A stretch of DNA of 64,000 nt from Dyadobacter luteus (GTDB taxonomy: Bacteria > Bacteroidota > Bacteroidia > Cytophagales > Spirosomataceae): contig NZ_QNUL01000002.1 of the NCBI RefSeq assembly GCF_003383615.1, positions 310,001 through 374,000 on the forward strand, given 5' to 3'. The position numbers and the translations under genes are program-made. The notes beneath the pieces were generated by a model. It was not told the origin of the DNA. It saw only the letters and a list, made by a program, of their open reading frames with translations, and searched no databases. Positions 52,383-62,917 of the stretch are shown here, in pieces. The stretch's first letter is position 1; every line of letters begins with the position of its first letter.

Positions 52383-53747
52383 ATGAAAAAAGCATTGAAA
52401 TATATATTGTTTATCGTGTTAATGGCCTATACAGCAGAGGGCTTGCTGGCACAGAACCAGTCTTCAAACAAAGCTTCTGTTGCGGGCAGGGTGCTGGATA
52501 TTAGAAAATTCGGTGCGGTGGGCGATTCGGTACGGGTTAATACCAGTTCGATTCAAAAGGCGGTGGATGAATGCTTCCGCCTGGGTGGCGGTACAGTGCT
52601 TGTGACGGGAGGTGTGTATTCATCAGGTGCGATTTTCCTGAAATCCAAAGTACATCTTCGTGTTGACAAAGGGGCTAAACTACGCGCAGTGTCAGGTATT
52701 GAAAACTATCCGGTTTTAAAAAATACCCGTATTGCCGGAATTGAGATGGACTGGCCGTCTGCTTTTATCAATGCCATTGATGCTAAAAATGTGGTGCTGG
52801 AAGGTGAGGGGACTATCGACGGCTCGGGATACTATTGGTGGGAAAATTACTGGAGCAGACGGGATACACTTTCTAAAACGATTCCTGGCGATCTGATTGA
52901 CTGGTATGTACCACGTCCCAGACTTGTGCTTTTTGATAAAGTAACCAACTCGCGCATCTCAGGGCTGAAGCTGATGAATTCGGGGTTTTGGACGGTGCAT
53001 ATCTGCTACAGTAAATCAGTGGTGCTTGATGGCCTTGATATATTCAATCCGATCAATGAGGAAGGAAAACGAGCTGCCAGCACGGACGGCATAGACATTG
53101 ATTCGAGCCGGGATATTTTAGTAAGCAATTGCACCATTTCGGTGGACGATGATTGTATTGCAGTCAAATCCGGACGGGGATCAGATGGCTTGCGTGTCAA
53201 TATACCTACCGAAAATGTGGTGATAGAGAACTGTTTGTTCAAAGCCGGGCACGGCGGAGTTTCTATGGGAACAGAAACCGCTGGTGGTGTCCGTAACGTA
53301 CTGGTGCGAAATTGTAAAGCGGATGGCAATAGCGCTGCCATCAAGTTTAAACCGCGGCCGGGAAGGGGAGGGGTGGTAGAGAATATCACGCACGATGGCT
53401 GGGAAATCAAAAATGGCGGTACAGCTATTGACTATGCGCTCAGGAAAGTGAATGGGGATGATTATGTCGATGAATGGCAGAAAATAGTGGTTCCGTTTGC
53501 GATGGCCACCCCGAGGTACCGCAACATCACGATCCGGAACGTGAAAGCCAAGGATATGAAAAAGGCGATTGCTTTTCTGGGCTGGCCGCTGGCACATGCA
53601 GAGAATGTATTGCTTGAAAATGTGGTCCTGCAGGCGCAGCAGGCCGGTGAATTTCAGTATGTCGATAATCTGATCCTGACAAATGTGCAGGTTGCCGCAC
53701 CAGGAAAGGCTTTACAGTTTACAGAAGTTACTAATCTTGTCCGTTAG
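52383..53747 (+). CDS. GH28 polygalacturonase-like glycosidase
   Basis: The 454-residue protein has a signal peptide (AYTAEGLLAQ) and the right-handed beta-helix of GH28. The catalytic aspartates are in STDGIDIDSS (Asp235 region) and SVDDDCIAVKSG (Asp256-257). The GHGGVSMGTE motif (His290) and the FKPRPGRGG motif follow. It would cut galacturonan or rhamnogalacturonan outside the cytosol. It stands alone with a divergent Crp regulator and overlaps the convergent peroxidase gene by 17 bp. Confidence 0.93.
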   Translation: MKKALKYILFIVLMAYTAEGLLAQNQSSNKASVAGRVLDIRKFGAVGDSVRVNTSSIQKAVDECFRLGGGTVLVTGGVYSSGAIFLKSKVHLRVDKGAKLRAVSGIENYPVLKNTRIAGIEMDWPSAFINAIDAKNVVLEGEGTIDGSGYYWWENYWSRRDTLSKTIPGDLIDWYVPRPRLVLFDKVTNSRISGLKLMNSGFWTVHICYSKSVVLDGLDIFNPINEEGKRAASTDGIDIDSSRDILVSNCTISVDDDCIAVKSGRGSDGLRVNIPTENVVIENCLFKAGHGGVSMGTETAGGVRNVLVRNCKADGNSAAIKFKPRPGRGGVVENITHDGWEIKNGGTAIDYALRKVNGDDYVDEWQKIVVPFAMATPRYRNITIRNVKAKDMKKAIAFLGWPLAHAENVLLENVVLQAQQAGEFQYVDNLILTNVQVAAPGKALQFTEVTNLVR

Positions 53748-54864
53748 ATGTAAGTCTGGCGTGCGGATTTGAAAAGGCAGGATTATTGATAAAGGAAGAG
53801 TCTGTAAGCATTTGAAGAAAGGCAATAATATCCTTTTTCTCTTCAGTTTTGAGGGCAAGCGTAGTGCCATACTTGTCATTGGAAATATCCTGAAGAAAGC
53901 TACTAAGTGAAGGGCTTTGTTGAATATGGTCGCTGTAATGATCCAGCACTTGTCCTATCGTAGCGAAACGTCCGTCGTGCATGTAAGGCGCTGTGAGCAT
54001 GATGTTGCGCAATGTAGGAACCCGGAACCTGCCCCGGTCGGTATCCTGTCCGGTCAGTTTTTCTCTTCCAGGGTCTGCGGGAACAGCGTCCAGTCCATTG
54101 TTGTGAAATAGCTCTTTATACATTTTTGGCGTTCCGTGGCAGTGCGCACAGTTAGCACCCCGTTTGCCGGTCGTCGGATTCGGGGCATTTTCAAACAATG
54201 CTATACCTCTCAGTTGTTGTGGTGTTGGTTTATACTGACCTGCCAGGTACTTGTCATAGTCCGATCCGGCTGAGATCAGCGTGCGTTCGAATTGTCCCAG
54301 GGCTTTCAGGATATTGGTTTCTGTAATTTGGTTGGTACCGAATGCCTGCTCAAACAGGGGAGGGTATTCCGAAATTCTGCTGATTTTTTGAACGGATTCA
54401 GACAACGATTGTCCCATTTCGTGCGGGTCGGTAAGAGGGAACTGCGCCTGGTCTTCAAGGGACGAAGAGCGGCCGTCCCAAAAGAAGTTTCTGACCCATA
54501 GCAAGTTGGCCAGAGACATCGCGTTTCGGCTGGTGAAGTTGCCATCAACGCCCATGCTGACCCGGCGCCCATCAGTAAAAGCCAGTTTTTGTTCATGGCA
54601 ACTCTCGCAGGATAGCTTGTTGCCAGCAGAAAGGGCTTTTTCGTAAAACAGGTACCTCCCGAGTTTAACGCCGGCGACGGTCGTTCGATTGTCGGCCGGA
54701 ATGGTAAACCGGGAACCGAAATTGGCCGGATATTTCAGAATGGGCTCATCAGCCGGGCGGAAACTTTGGATCACTATACAAAAGAGCAAAATGCCAAAAG
54801 CCAGGACGAGTTTGATCCGTCCAGGTTTTTGAAAATTACTGTTCTTTGCCTTGCTCTGATTCAT
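53731..54864 (-). CDS. di-haem cytochrome c peroxidase (MauG/CcpA family)
   Basis: The 377-residue protein has an N-terminal membrane anchor or signal (LVLAFGILLFCIVIQSF). Two haem-binding motifs are present: CESCH (86-90) and CAHCH (239-243). RFRVPTLRNIMLTAPYMHDGRF and EKKDIIAFLQML complete the fold. It is periplasmic, reduces hydrogen peroxide with electrons from a small cytochrome, or acts as a MauG-type oxidase. Its start is one base after the stop of the TonB receptor gene, so the two are one operon. Confidence 0.94.
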   Translation of the reverse strand: MNQSKAKNSNFQKPGRIKLVLAFGILLFCIVIQSFRPADEPILKYPANFGSRFTIPADNRTTVAGVKLGRYLFYEKALSAGNKLSCESCHEQKLAFTDGRRVSMGVDGNFTSRNAMSLANLLWVRNFFWDGRSSSLEDQAQFPLTDPHEMGQSLSESVQKISRISEYPPLFEQAFGTNQITETNILKALGQFERTLISAGSDYDKYLAGQYKPTPQQLRGIALFENAPNPTTGKRGANCAHCHGTPKMYKELFHNNGLDAVPADPGREKLTGQDTDRGRFRVPTLRNIMLTAPYMHDGRFATIGQVLDHYSDHIQQSPSLSSFLQDISNDKYGTTLALKTEEKKDIIAFLQMLTDSSFINNPAFSNPHARLTSNGQD

Positions 54865-54865
54865 T

Positions 54866-56848
54866 TTAGAAATGACTGAAAACCAAATTTACAAAGAAGT
54901 TGCGCCCTGCTTCGGGGAAGCCTTCCACCAGACTATAATTCTTATCGAAAATGTTGTTGATACCTGCTTCGGCAGATATGCCTTTGTAAAGTTTCACGCT
55001 TGCCTTGGCATTCACAAGGCTGTAAGCTTTTGCCTGCGTGCCGTAAGATGTGCTGTATCGGTCGCTGTTGTGTTCATAGCTGACCAGAACATTCGCTCTT
55101 CCCAGGAATGTGTAATCTGCGTAGGCGAATACCTTATGCTCGGGTACGTTGGTAAAAAGGATATTCGGGTTGCTGATGTTTTTTCTTTTGATAAATGAAT
55201 AGTTCGATCCTATTTTCAATCCTTTCGCCAAAGCGTAATCCAATCCGGCTTCTGCTCCATAAAAACGGGCTTTACCTGCATTCTGTAACTGGAATCTGTT
55301 AGGTTGTACGTTGTCCACCTGCTGGATGATGTCATTGATAGCACTATTGAAAATACTTGCCTGGATACCAAGTCGCTGAGCAATTTTTCCGGTGTAACTC
55401 AGGTCCAGGTTCACAGCTGTTTCTGCGTGCAGGTCAGGATTGGGGATGGCTTGTCCCATGCGGTAGGAATATCTGTCTTTGATCGTCGCGAAGCGGGTCT
55501 TGCGTGCAACTGATCCTTTCAATGAATGATTGGTACTGATGTCCCAGAACAAACCAGCTTGCAAATTGAAAGCATTGTTTTTACTGTCAGCAAAATTGGT
55601 AATTTCTTTTGTCGTTGCATTATATTCTTCCGCTTTGTCGCTGTTTCGCATGTTGAAGCTGGCGCCTGGAATGAAAGCCAGTGCAGGTGTGATCTGGTAA
55701 GTATTTTCAATACCAATGGAAAGTGTATTGTCAATGTAGTTTTGTAGGGGTTCGTTCAGATCGTTTTCTCTGTGAATATCGCGTTTGTACTGCACGTTGA
55801 GCTTGAATACATTGTTAGCAATAGCTCTGGATTCGTATTCAGCGTTTCCGCCCACTGTATAATCGTTGTAGAAACTCTGAAAAGCATACCCGCGTGTCTG
55901 TGCCGTGTAGGTAGTATCGTCGTAGCTGAAAAGTTGGTTTACAAAGGTGTCGTAGTAAAGCCGGGACTTGATCTTGCTTTTTTCAGTCAGATTTGTGCTG
56001 GATATAAAGTAAAGACTCTGCTTATGCCATTTAGGCCATTTCCAGAAGCGGGTCGTGATCCTGGTATCATCACCTATATATGGAGGCGTTCCTTTTTCAC
56101 CCTGCTGATTCACATAACCGATTACGTATTCATCGGTAGCGTTAGGGGTGAATCCGGCTTTTACACTGAACTTAAGATCGTTCCTGTAGGCATTTTCACG
56201 ATCTTCGGTTTGCTGATACCGCCTTGGTACAAAATCTGCCGACAACGGATAGGTCTTCTGCTTCAACTGAGAAGCGCCGGCCTGATAGAAGAATTTACCA
56301 AAGCGCGAACCGGCATTTACGTTCCAGCGGTAACCTTCTCCGCTGAACACACCTGCACGTCCGTTGATCTCGAATTTACTGACCGGCTTGCGGGATACAA
56401 GGTTAATAGCACCACCCATCGTATTGGCACCATATAATATGGAAGCAAAACCTTTAGATACATTAATTTCTGCCAGATCGAAAGTCGTGAAACGGCCCAT
56501 GTCTACGTAGCCATCGTAGGGAACATATACCGGTACACCATCTATAAATACAGGAACTTGTCTGAGGTCGAAACCGCGTACATATACTACCGACTCGTTT
56601 CGGGGACCTACATTGGCAATGTTAACGCCTGGAAGGATATTGAGTGCATTGGAAAGATCGTTGCGGTTGAATTTTTCAATGCGCTGATAGGACAGCACTG
56701 AACTACTGTCTTTGCCGGACAAGCCCGAAATGGTTACTTCGCCCAACTGGAAGGTTCTGTTGGCAGCTAAAGTGTCAGTGGATTGTTGTGCATTGGCAAA
56801 TGTGGCTGAACAGGCACTCAGCATGAAAAATAGTAGCTTTTTTCTCAT
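54866..56848 (-). CDS. TonB-dependent outer-membrane receptor
   Basis: The 660-residue product begins at ATG 56848 with a signal peptide (LLFFMLSACSATFANA); an open frame extends 34 codons upstream but lacks a signal. The plug domain is visible (NDLSNALNILPGVNIANVG, VVYVRGFDLRQVPVFIDGV, GANTMGGAINLVSRKP) and the barrel ends in NFFVNLVFSHF. There is no SusC-type N-terminal domain or STN domain. The coupled di-haem peroxidase suggests a ligand linked to iron, haem or oxidative chemistry; that link is inference. Confidence 0.94.
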   Translation of the reverse strand: MRKKLLFFMLSACSATFANAQQSTDTLAANRTFQLGEVTISGLSGKDSSSVLSYQRIEKFNRNDLSNALNILPGVNIANVGPRNESVVYVRGFDLRQVPVFIDGVPVYVPYDGYVDMGRFTTFDLAEINVSKGFASILYGANTMGGAINLVSRKPVSKFEINGRAGVFSGEGYRWNVNAGSRFGKFFYQAGASQLKQKTYPLSADFVPRRYQQTEDRENAYRNDLKFSVKAGFTPNATDEYVIGYVNQQGEKGTPPYIGDDTRITTRFWKWPKWHKQSLYFISSTNLTEKSKIKSRLYYDTFVNQLFSYDDTTYTAQTRGYAFQSFYNDYTVGGNAEYESRAIANNVFKLNVQYKRDIHRENDLNEPLQNYIDNTLSIGIENTYQITPALAFIPGASFNMRNSDKAEEYNATTKEITNFADSKNNAFNLQAGLFWDISTNHSLKGSVARKTRFATIKDRYSYRMGQAIPNPDLHAETAVNLDLSYTGKIAQRLGIQASIFNSAINDIIQQVDNVQPNRFQLQNAGKARFYGAEAGLDYALAKGLKIGSNYSFIKRKNISNPNILFTNVPEHKVFAYADYTFLGRANVLVSYEHNSDRYSTSYGTQAKAYSLVNAKASVKLYKGISAEAGINNIFDKNYSLVEGFPEAGRNFFVNLVFSHF

Positions 56849-57766
56849 CAGTTTCGATATGTATTGTCGGATATATCGCAAAGATATATATCTGTCAGCA
56901 GGAAAAGACAGGTCAGGATGAAAAAACAGGATGTTGTTTGATTTTTGCAATGACAGACTGATGCAACAACGCTATTCAGGGAGTTTGGGCACAGTTTCAG
57001 GTACTATATGTTGATTCCGCCGCTTGCTATAAAATGGTACTATTTTGTTAGAAGGGTATGTTTTGTATAAAATGCTTGTAACCCTGTTTTGCTGCAAAAT
57101 GAAATTTTTATACTCTTTCACTTCGTTTTTGAAACGTGATTTTTCACTACATGCATAAAAATTGTTGATTTTGAAGATTTGCTATACTTGTGTTGTGTCA
57201 AAACTTTATTCTTGTTAAAGTAATAATATTGTATAAATCTGATATAATATTCCACATAAACTAACTTTGATGATATATATGATTGTAATAATGTATTTAT
57301 GCCAAATATTAGTTTAAAATAAGTTAAAAAAGATACTCTTTGTGTTAATATCGGTAAAGAAATGCTCTTTCAATGTCACTAATATTGTAAAAGCGAAACC
57401 GGAATCGCCTTACCATGGGTATTTGAAAAATGTTATTTAGCGCTCCACAATTTTTGTTTATGATGTGATAAAAAATGAATCGTTGCTCAATCTGAAAGTA
57501 AGCTAATTTTTGCGTATATCTGTGTCCGTTATGTTATTCCAGTTTGCGGATATCAGGCTGATTGACGCGTAACCGAATCGTTTCCTCTGAAGCGTCCTGC
57601 GTGTTTCGCATTCAGGATGATGTATTCATGCTGTTCCTGTAACAACGGAACGGGCATGCCTGCAATTGTTTGCTTTTTTAGTTTCGGGTGGTGCAGTTGC
57701 GCCAGTCCATGTCTGTTGTATGCTATTTCTAAACCCCACTTTCATCCTTTAAACAGTAAATACAGT
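56849..57766. other. long AT-rich leader before the second SusC gene
   Basis: This 918-bp stretch has no supported gene. A TAACTTTG box at 57262-57269 fits the -7 element, but no -33 TTG sits at the right distance. Long leaders are common before regulated SusC genes. Confidence 0.5.
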
Positions 57767-60700
57767 ATGAGAAAGTATGTTTATTTAATGTTCTGTTTGC
57801 TGCTCGCCCAGGTAGTGCTGGCCCAAACAAAGACCATCACCGGAACGGTGATCGGGAAAAATGATGATAAGCCCATACCAGGTGCTACCGTTTTGGTGGA
57901 AGGTACGAGCTCAGGTACGCAGACCAATTCTGACGGCGTTTTCTCTCTTCAGGTTTCCGGCAAGGGAACGCTTTCGATCTCCTTTATCGGTTATGTAAAG
58001 CAGACCATCGCTATTGATTCCAGGACAGATTATAAGATTTATCTTTCAGAAGACGCCACTTCACTGCAGGAGGTTACGATCAACGCTGCATACGGTACGT
58101 CTGACAAAAAAGCATTTACCGGCTCGGCCACTGTGGTAAGCAGCGAGAGGTTGATGTCGACTCAGCCCACAAACATTACGCAGTCACTACAGGGAACAAG
58201 TCCTGGTGTACAGGTGCTGAACACCAACGGCGCCCCGGGAAGTGATGCGACGATCGTGATTCGTGGATTAAGTTCAGTAGGAGGCGGTAACAATCCTCTG
58301 TATATTCTGGATGGTATGCCTTACGACGGGAGTCTGAACTCAATTAACCCGAATGATATTGAGAGCATGACTGTTTTAAAAGATGCCGCAGCTACAACCC
58401 TGTATGGTTCACGTGCTGCCAACGGGGTATTGGTGATCACCACCAAAAAAGGAAAAGCGGGTAAGCCGACTGTGAATGTAAGAAGCAACTGGGGCTATGC
58501 TGATATGGCTGTGGCTTATCCTGATAAGCTGGAACCACAGCAATTGATGGAACTTGCATGGGAATCGCTTAGAAATGGCCGTATGGACAGAGGATTGACT
58601 GCAGAGGCCGCAGCGCAGTATGCTACCGACAACGTTGTTCAGGAGTATTTCCAGAACCGTGACAGAAACATTTATAATACACCAACACCAATCGGACTGG
58701 ACGGTAAATTAAAGCCGGACGCAGTTCAGCTTTTCTCTGGTGACTGGTTAACAGAATATTTTAAGCCACGTCTCAGACAGGAGTACAGTCTGGATATCAG
58801 CGGTGCTACCGGAACTGACAACAAAACTTCTTACTTCATTTCGGGAGCGTATCTGAATGACAAAGGAAGTTTCAAAGTACAGGGCTTTGAACGTTTTACC
58901 GGAAGGGCTAATCTGAATTCCCAGGTGACTAAATGGCTCAATGTAGGAACAAACCTTACCTACACGCATACAAAACAACAGAATCCGAATGTGGAAGCGC
59001 GGTTTACACGTGTAATGCCTTCAGTTTATCCTGTATATGAATGGGATTATACTGCCAATGCTTATAAACGTGACCCTTACGGAAACCTGCTGCCTGACTT
59101 CGGTGATGCAACAAGAACGGAGTGGAGAGGATGGAACCCGGCTTTTGTGGGAGATTACAAGAATCCGTACGACTGGCATTTCAGCTTTAACCAGAATGAC
59201 AACATGTCGACCCGGAATTTTGCAGAGATTCAGATTCTTCCTTTCCTAAAATTCCGCAGTGGTATCAGTACTGATTTTCAACTTAGTGGAGGACACAACT
59301 ACCAGTCTGCGACCCTTACTTCCACAGCAGGCTACGGTGGGTGGTCGTCACGCTGGTCGGACCGCCGCTTTACTTACACGATTAACAATCTTGTTACTTT
59401 CGATAAGGATTTTGGCAAGCACAATATCAACGTATTGGCAGGTCAGGAAATGTACCGTGCCCGTTACAACTACCTGAGTGCAGCCAAAGAGCGTTTCGCC
59501 CTGGGTGGACTCTATGAACTGGGTGCTGCAGCACAGATGTCTTCTTCAACTTCCTCGGAAGACAACTACCGCCTGATGAGCTACCTTTCCAGAGTTGAAT
59601 ATAACTACAATCAGAAATACTACTTGTCTGCTTCTTTCCGTAAGGACGGTTCTTCACGTTTCTCGAAAGCCAACCGCTGGGGTAACTTCTGGTCTGTGGG
59701 TGGAGCGTGGATTCTGTCAGCAGAAAACTTTATGGCCGGAGCGACCTGGCTGAATAACCTGAAAATCAGAGCGAGCCATGGTACTGTAGGAAATGACCAG
59801 ATGTCTACGACTGTTGGGTACTATGCCTACCAGGGGTTGTACGCCACAGGGTACAATGACTACAACGATGCTGGGGTATTGCTTTCCAAGTTGCCAACAC
59901 CTAATCTGATCTGGGAAAGTAACGAGCAGACAGATCTTGGGGTTGACTTTCAGTTATTCAACCGCCGTTTGCATGGTTCTGTGGATTTGTTCAGCAGAAA
60001 GTCCAAGGATCTGATCTTCAGCCGTCCACTTGCACCCTCGGTAGGTTTGAGCAGCATATCTGAAAACATCGGTGATATCAAGAACAATGGTATTGAGGTA
60101 GAGCTGGGTACTTATGTAGTAAGAAATAAAGAATTCTCATGGGATATTGATTTAAATGCATCTCACTACAAAAATGTGATTACCCGCCTACCTCAAGCTG
60201 AAATTATTGACGGCCGTTTCAAAATGGTGGAGGGCAAGTCGCGTTACGAATTCTTCCTTGTAGACTGGGCAGGTGTCAATCCTGAAACCGGAAACAATAC
60301 CTGGTGGAAATACAACGCTGATGGCAGCCGTGAAGCTACTGAGCTTTATACAGAAGTAAGCAACAACGATCAGAAGCGTTTCCAGGGAAGTTCACTGCCT
60401 GATCTGTTCGGTGCACTGACAAACACATTTACCTATAAAGGTTTTGATCTTTCAGTAATGCTTTATTACAGTGTAGGTGGAAAAATGTACGATCAGGATT
60501 ATGCTGAAGGGGTGCGTTACAGAAGAGGTTTTAACATGAGTACTGATATCCTTGATCGCTGGACTCCTGAAAACAGAGATACCCGTATTCCACGTTTGTC
60601 TGAGTTTACACAAAACAACATCACTGTGGCTTCTTCTCAGTATTTGTTTGATAACAGTTTCCTCAGATTGCGTAACGTATCACTGGGATACAACATCCCT

Positions 60701-60901
60701 AAAACTGTAGCTCAGAAGCTGTATGTTGGTAACATCAAAGTGTTTGGTCAGGCGACTAACCCATTAACGTGGGGAGCAGCAGCCAGAAGAGGAACAGATC
60801 CTGAAACAGGGCTGAATGGAACAGTGGCGAACGGGACAAACGGAAGCGGTGCAGGCTCTATCCGTAAGAGCTGGTCATTCGGACTTCAGGTTACATTGTA
60901 A
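57767..60901 (+). CDS. SusC/RagA TonB-dependent receptor without STN domain
   Basis: The 1044-residue receptor starts at ATG 57767 with a signal peptide (YLMFCLLLAQVVLAQ); an earlier ATG at 57617 gives a cysteine-rich leader that is not protein-like. The carboxypeptidase-like domain is at about 20-100 (ITGTVIGKNDDKPIPGATVLVEG) and the plug follows (GTSPGVQVLNTNGAPGSDATIVIRG, NPNDIESMTVLKDAAATTLYGSRAANG). The barrel closes at SWSFGLQVTL. It lacks the STN domain, so it is not linked to a FecR. The SusD partner is 33 bp downstream. Confidence 0.96.
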   Translation: MRKYVYLMFCLLLAQVVLAQTKTITGTVIGKNDDKPIPGATVLVEGTSSGTQTNSDGVFSLQVSGKGTLSISFIGYVKQTIAIDSRTDYKIYLSEDATSLQEVTINAAYGTSDKKAFTGSATVVSSERLMSTQPTNITQSLQGTSPGVQVLNTNGAPGSDATIVIRGLSSVGGGNNPLYILDGMPYDGSLNSINPNDIESMTVLKDAAATTLYGSRAANGVLVITTKKGKAGKPTVNVRSNWGYADMAVAYPDKLEPQQLMELAWESLRNGRMDRGLTAEAAAQYATDNVVQEYFQNRDRNIYNTPTPIGLDGKLKPDAVQLFSGDWLTEYFKPRLRQEYSLDISGATGTDNKTSYFISGAYLNDKGSFKVQGFERFTGRANLNSQVTKWLNVGTNLTYTHTKQQNPNVEARFTRVMPSVYPVYEWDYTANAYKRDPYGNLLPDFGDATRTEWRGWNPAFVGDYKNPYDWHFSFNQNDNMSTRNFAEIQILPFLKFRSGISTDFQLSGGHNYQSATLTSTAGYGGWSSRWSDRRFTYTINNLVTFDKDFGKHNINVLAGQEMYRARYNYLSAAKERFALGGLYELGAAAQMSSSTSSEDNYRLMSYLSRVEYNYNQKYYLSASFRKDGSSRFSKANRWGNFWSVGGAWILSAENFMAGATWLNNLKIRASHGTVGNDQMSTTVGYYAYQGLYATGYNDYNDAGVLLSKLPTPNLIWESNEQTDLGVDFQLFNRRLHGSVDLFSRKSKDLIFSRPLAPSVGLSSISENIGDIKNNGIEVELGTYVVRNKEFSWDIDLNASHYKNVITRLPQAEIIDGRFKMVEGKSRYEFFLVDWAGVNPETGNNTWWKYNADGSREATELYTEVSNNDQKRFQGSSLPDLFGALTNTFTYKGFDLSVMLYYSVGGKMYDQDYAEGVRYRRGFNMSTDILDRWTPENRDTRIPRLSEFTQNNITVASSQYLFDNSFLRLRNVSLGYNIPKTVAQKLYVGNIKVFGQATNPLTWGAAARRGTDPETGLNGTVANGTNGSGAGSIRKSWSFGLQVTL

Positions 60902-60934
60902 ATCGAGATACTATCAAGGTAAAATATTAAGATC

Positions 60935-62377
60935 ATGAGATTTAAAAATGCTTTTATATATGGAATGACCGCGATGCTGGCAGTAGCATCGACAGGTTGT
61001 GACAATGAATTTCTGGAAACAGGTCCTTCAACATCTATTTCTGATGAATTGTTGTTCAGAACTGTATCAGGTGCGCAGAATGCGATCAACGGTGTATATA
61101 ACTATATGCGTCTGCGTGGTACTGATATTGAATTCAGTACCATACTGCAATACAATAATGGCTTCGATATCATGGCGCAGGATCTGATCGTGCGTAACTC
61201 AATGGGCCAGATGCAGGTATATTATGCTTACAATACGAACCCGACCAGAGCAGATGGCGCGATGACTTCCAATGTGTGGGCCTATTATTACACGATTATC
61301 AATAATGTCAACATTATTCTTGATAATATCGACAGGGCAGAAGGAAGCGCAACACAGAAGAACAATATCAAAGGGCAGGCGATGGCAATCCGTGGCTGGG
61401 CCTACTTTTATCTGGTACGTTTCTATCAGCAGACTTATTCCATCGCAAAAGAACAGCCGGGAGTACCTTACTATGCTGTGGGCGGAACCACAGAGGGTAA
61501 GTCACGCGAGAAGGTGTCTGTGATTTACACCAATATCGTCAATGACCTGAAAGGTGCGATTGATTTGCTGGGAGGTTATTCCCGTAATTATAAGAGCCAG
61601 ATCAACTTACCTGTGGCGCAGGGTATTTTGTCAGAGGTGTATCTGACCATGGAGGACTGGGCCAATGCGGAAGCGATGGCGAAAGCGGCGAAGACCAACT
61701 TTCCTCTGATGACCGAAACACAGTTTAAGTCAGGGTTTAATGACTGGACTTTGGGCGAGTGGATGTGGGGTGTCAATCAGTCCTCTACCCAAAATTTCGG
61801 CAACGGCTCTCCGTTTACGCTCTGGGCGAACCAGACCAGAGGCACGCGCTGGACATTTGATTTTCTTTATGTGAATGATGCATTCAAAAACCTTTTTGAG
61901 GCTGGTGATGTACGCAACCAGTTCTGGTTCAGAACCGATCACGGCCACTGGACTTCTGACAAATTCAGAGAAGCGCAGGACGACTTTTTCGGAGATGTTG
62001 TGCTGATGCGTTCGGCGGAGATGTATCTGATCGAAGCGGAGGCGCTTGCACGCCAGGGAAAAGAAGCTGATGCAAAGACCGTTTTATGGCAATTGCAGGA
62101 TGCCAGAAAGGCAACGCGTGTGAATACAACCGGCAATGCACTGGTAGAAAGTATTCTGCTCGAAAGAAGAAAAGAACTTTATGCCGAAGGGAAAGCCTGG
62201 TTTGACCTGAAGCGTACACAGAAAGGATTTACCCGGACCGGGGACCATCCGGCGAAAGTAACGATTCCGGCACGTTCGTGGCAATTCGTTCTGCAGATCC
62301 CTGTCAATGAATTCAATAGCAATAAAAATCTTGTAAGTTCTGACCAGAATCCTTACGACGGAGTTTATCAACCGTAA
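60935..62377 (+). CDS. SusD/RagB outer-membrane lipoprotein
   Basis: The 480-residue protein has a lipobox with Cys22 (ASTGC). The SusD fold shows in GAQNAINGVYNYMRLRG, RGWAYFYLVRFYQQTY, and the C-terminal LLERRKELYAEGKAWFDLKRTQKGF. It pairs with the SusC receptor just upstream. No enzyme follows before the terminator, so this is a lone SusCD pair that may import a simple ligand or serve enzymes coded elsewhere. Confidence 0.95.
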   Translation: MRFKNAFIYGMTAMLAVASTGCDNEFLETGPSTSISDELLFRTVSGAQNAINGVYNYMRLRGTDIEFSTILQYNNGFDIMAQDLIVRNSMGQMQVYYAYNTNPTRADGAMTSNVWAYYYTIINNVNIILDNIDRAEGSATQKNNIKGQAMAIRGWAYFYLVRFYQQTYSIAKEQPGVPYYAVGGTTEGKSREKVSVIYTNIVNDLKGAIDLLGGYSRNYKSQINLPVAQGILSEVYLTMEDWANAEAMAKAAKTNFPLMTETQFKSGFNDWTLGEWMWGVNQSSTQNFGNGSPFTLWANQTRGTRWTFDFLYVNDAFKNLFEAGDVRNQFWFRTDHGHWTSDKFREAQDDFFGDVVLMRSAEMYLIEAEALARQGKEADAKTVLWQLQDARKATRVNTTGNALVESILLERRKELYAEGKAWFDLKRTQKGFTRTGDHPAKVTIPARSWQFVLQIPVNEFNSNKNLVSSDQNPYDGVYQP

Positions 62378-62398
62378 CTTTTCCTGAACTAAAATCAA

Positions 62399-62431
62399 AA
62401 ACCTCCGCTGATCTGGTATTGGTGGAGGTTT
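62399..62431 (+). terminator. hairpin after the second SusD gene
   Basis: AAACCTCC pairs with GGAGGTTT over a 17-base loop, followed by a weak T-rich stretch (TTTCTGTT). It lies 22 bp after the stop. Confidence 0.6.
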
Positions 62432-62479
62432 CTGTTATAGAGTGCCTTCTCAGAGAGTTCCTGTGGAAGCTTTTGCTTC

Positions 62480-62917
62480 TTATTTTTTAAGAGAATTCAG
62501 TTCCTCCAGGCCGATGGGTTGAAACTGAAATAATGAATCCTTAAACACGATCGAGCCACGTGCGTACACATGAAATCCCATATATGTCCCTGCTGTGCCG
62601 GTACCCAATTTCAGTATTTCGTCCTGTTTCAAAAAGACGATAGGGGCAATAGACCTCACGTTATCTTTGGAAAGGTATTTGTATTTGCCCAACAAGGTAT
62701 CGCCCGATATATTACCGGTAACGGTGCCATCGTCTGTGGATTTATCGTCATATCTGATTTGGTAATCTCCGTAAAATCCTGCGTCCGATATGTGTAATGT
62801 CAACAGTGCGGTGTCGAGCTTGTTCTCTGATATCGCTTTGAAGTATTTGGTTTCATATTTGGGGCCACAGCTTATCAGTACCACTATTAATGGTAGAAGG
62901 GATATGATTTTTATCAT
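62480..62917 (-). CDS. small lipoprotein of unknown function
   Basis: The 145-residue product starts at ATG 62917 and has a lipobox ending VLISC, with the lipidated cysteine at residue 17. The mature part is a single beta-rich domain (FYGDYQIRYDDKSTDDGTVTG, GKYKYLSKDNVRSIAPIVFLKQ), resembling small NlpE-like barrels, but I do not claim the family. It is convergent with the SusD gene. Confidence 0.78.
   Translation of the reverse strand: MIKIISLLPLIVVLISCGPKYETKYFKAISENKLDTALLTLHISDAGFYGDYQIRYDDKSTDDGTVTGNISGDTLLGKYKYLSKDNVRSIAPIVFLKQDEILKLGTGTAGTYMGFHVYARGSIVFKDSLFQFQPIGLEELNSLKK

Noticed and set aside
57617-57766. Upstream extension of the second SusC gene
   Set aside because: It is cysteine-rich noise; the signal peptide begins at ATG 57767.
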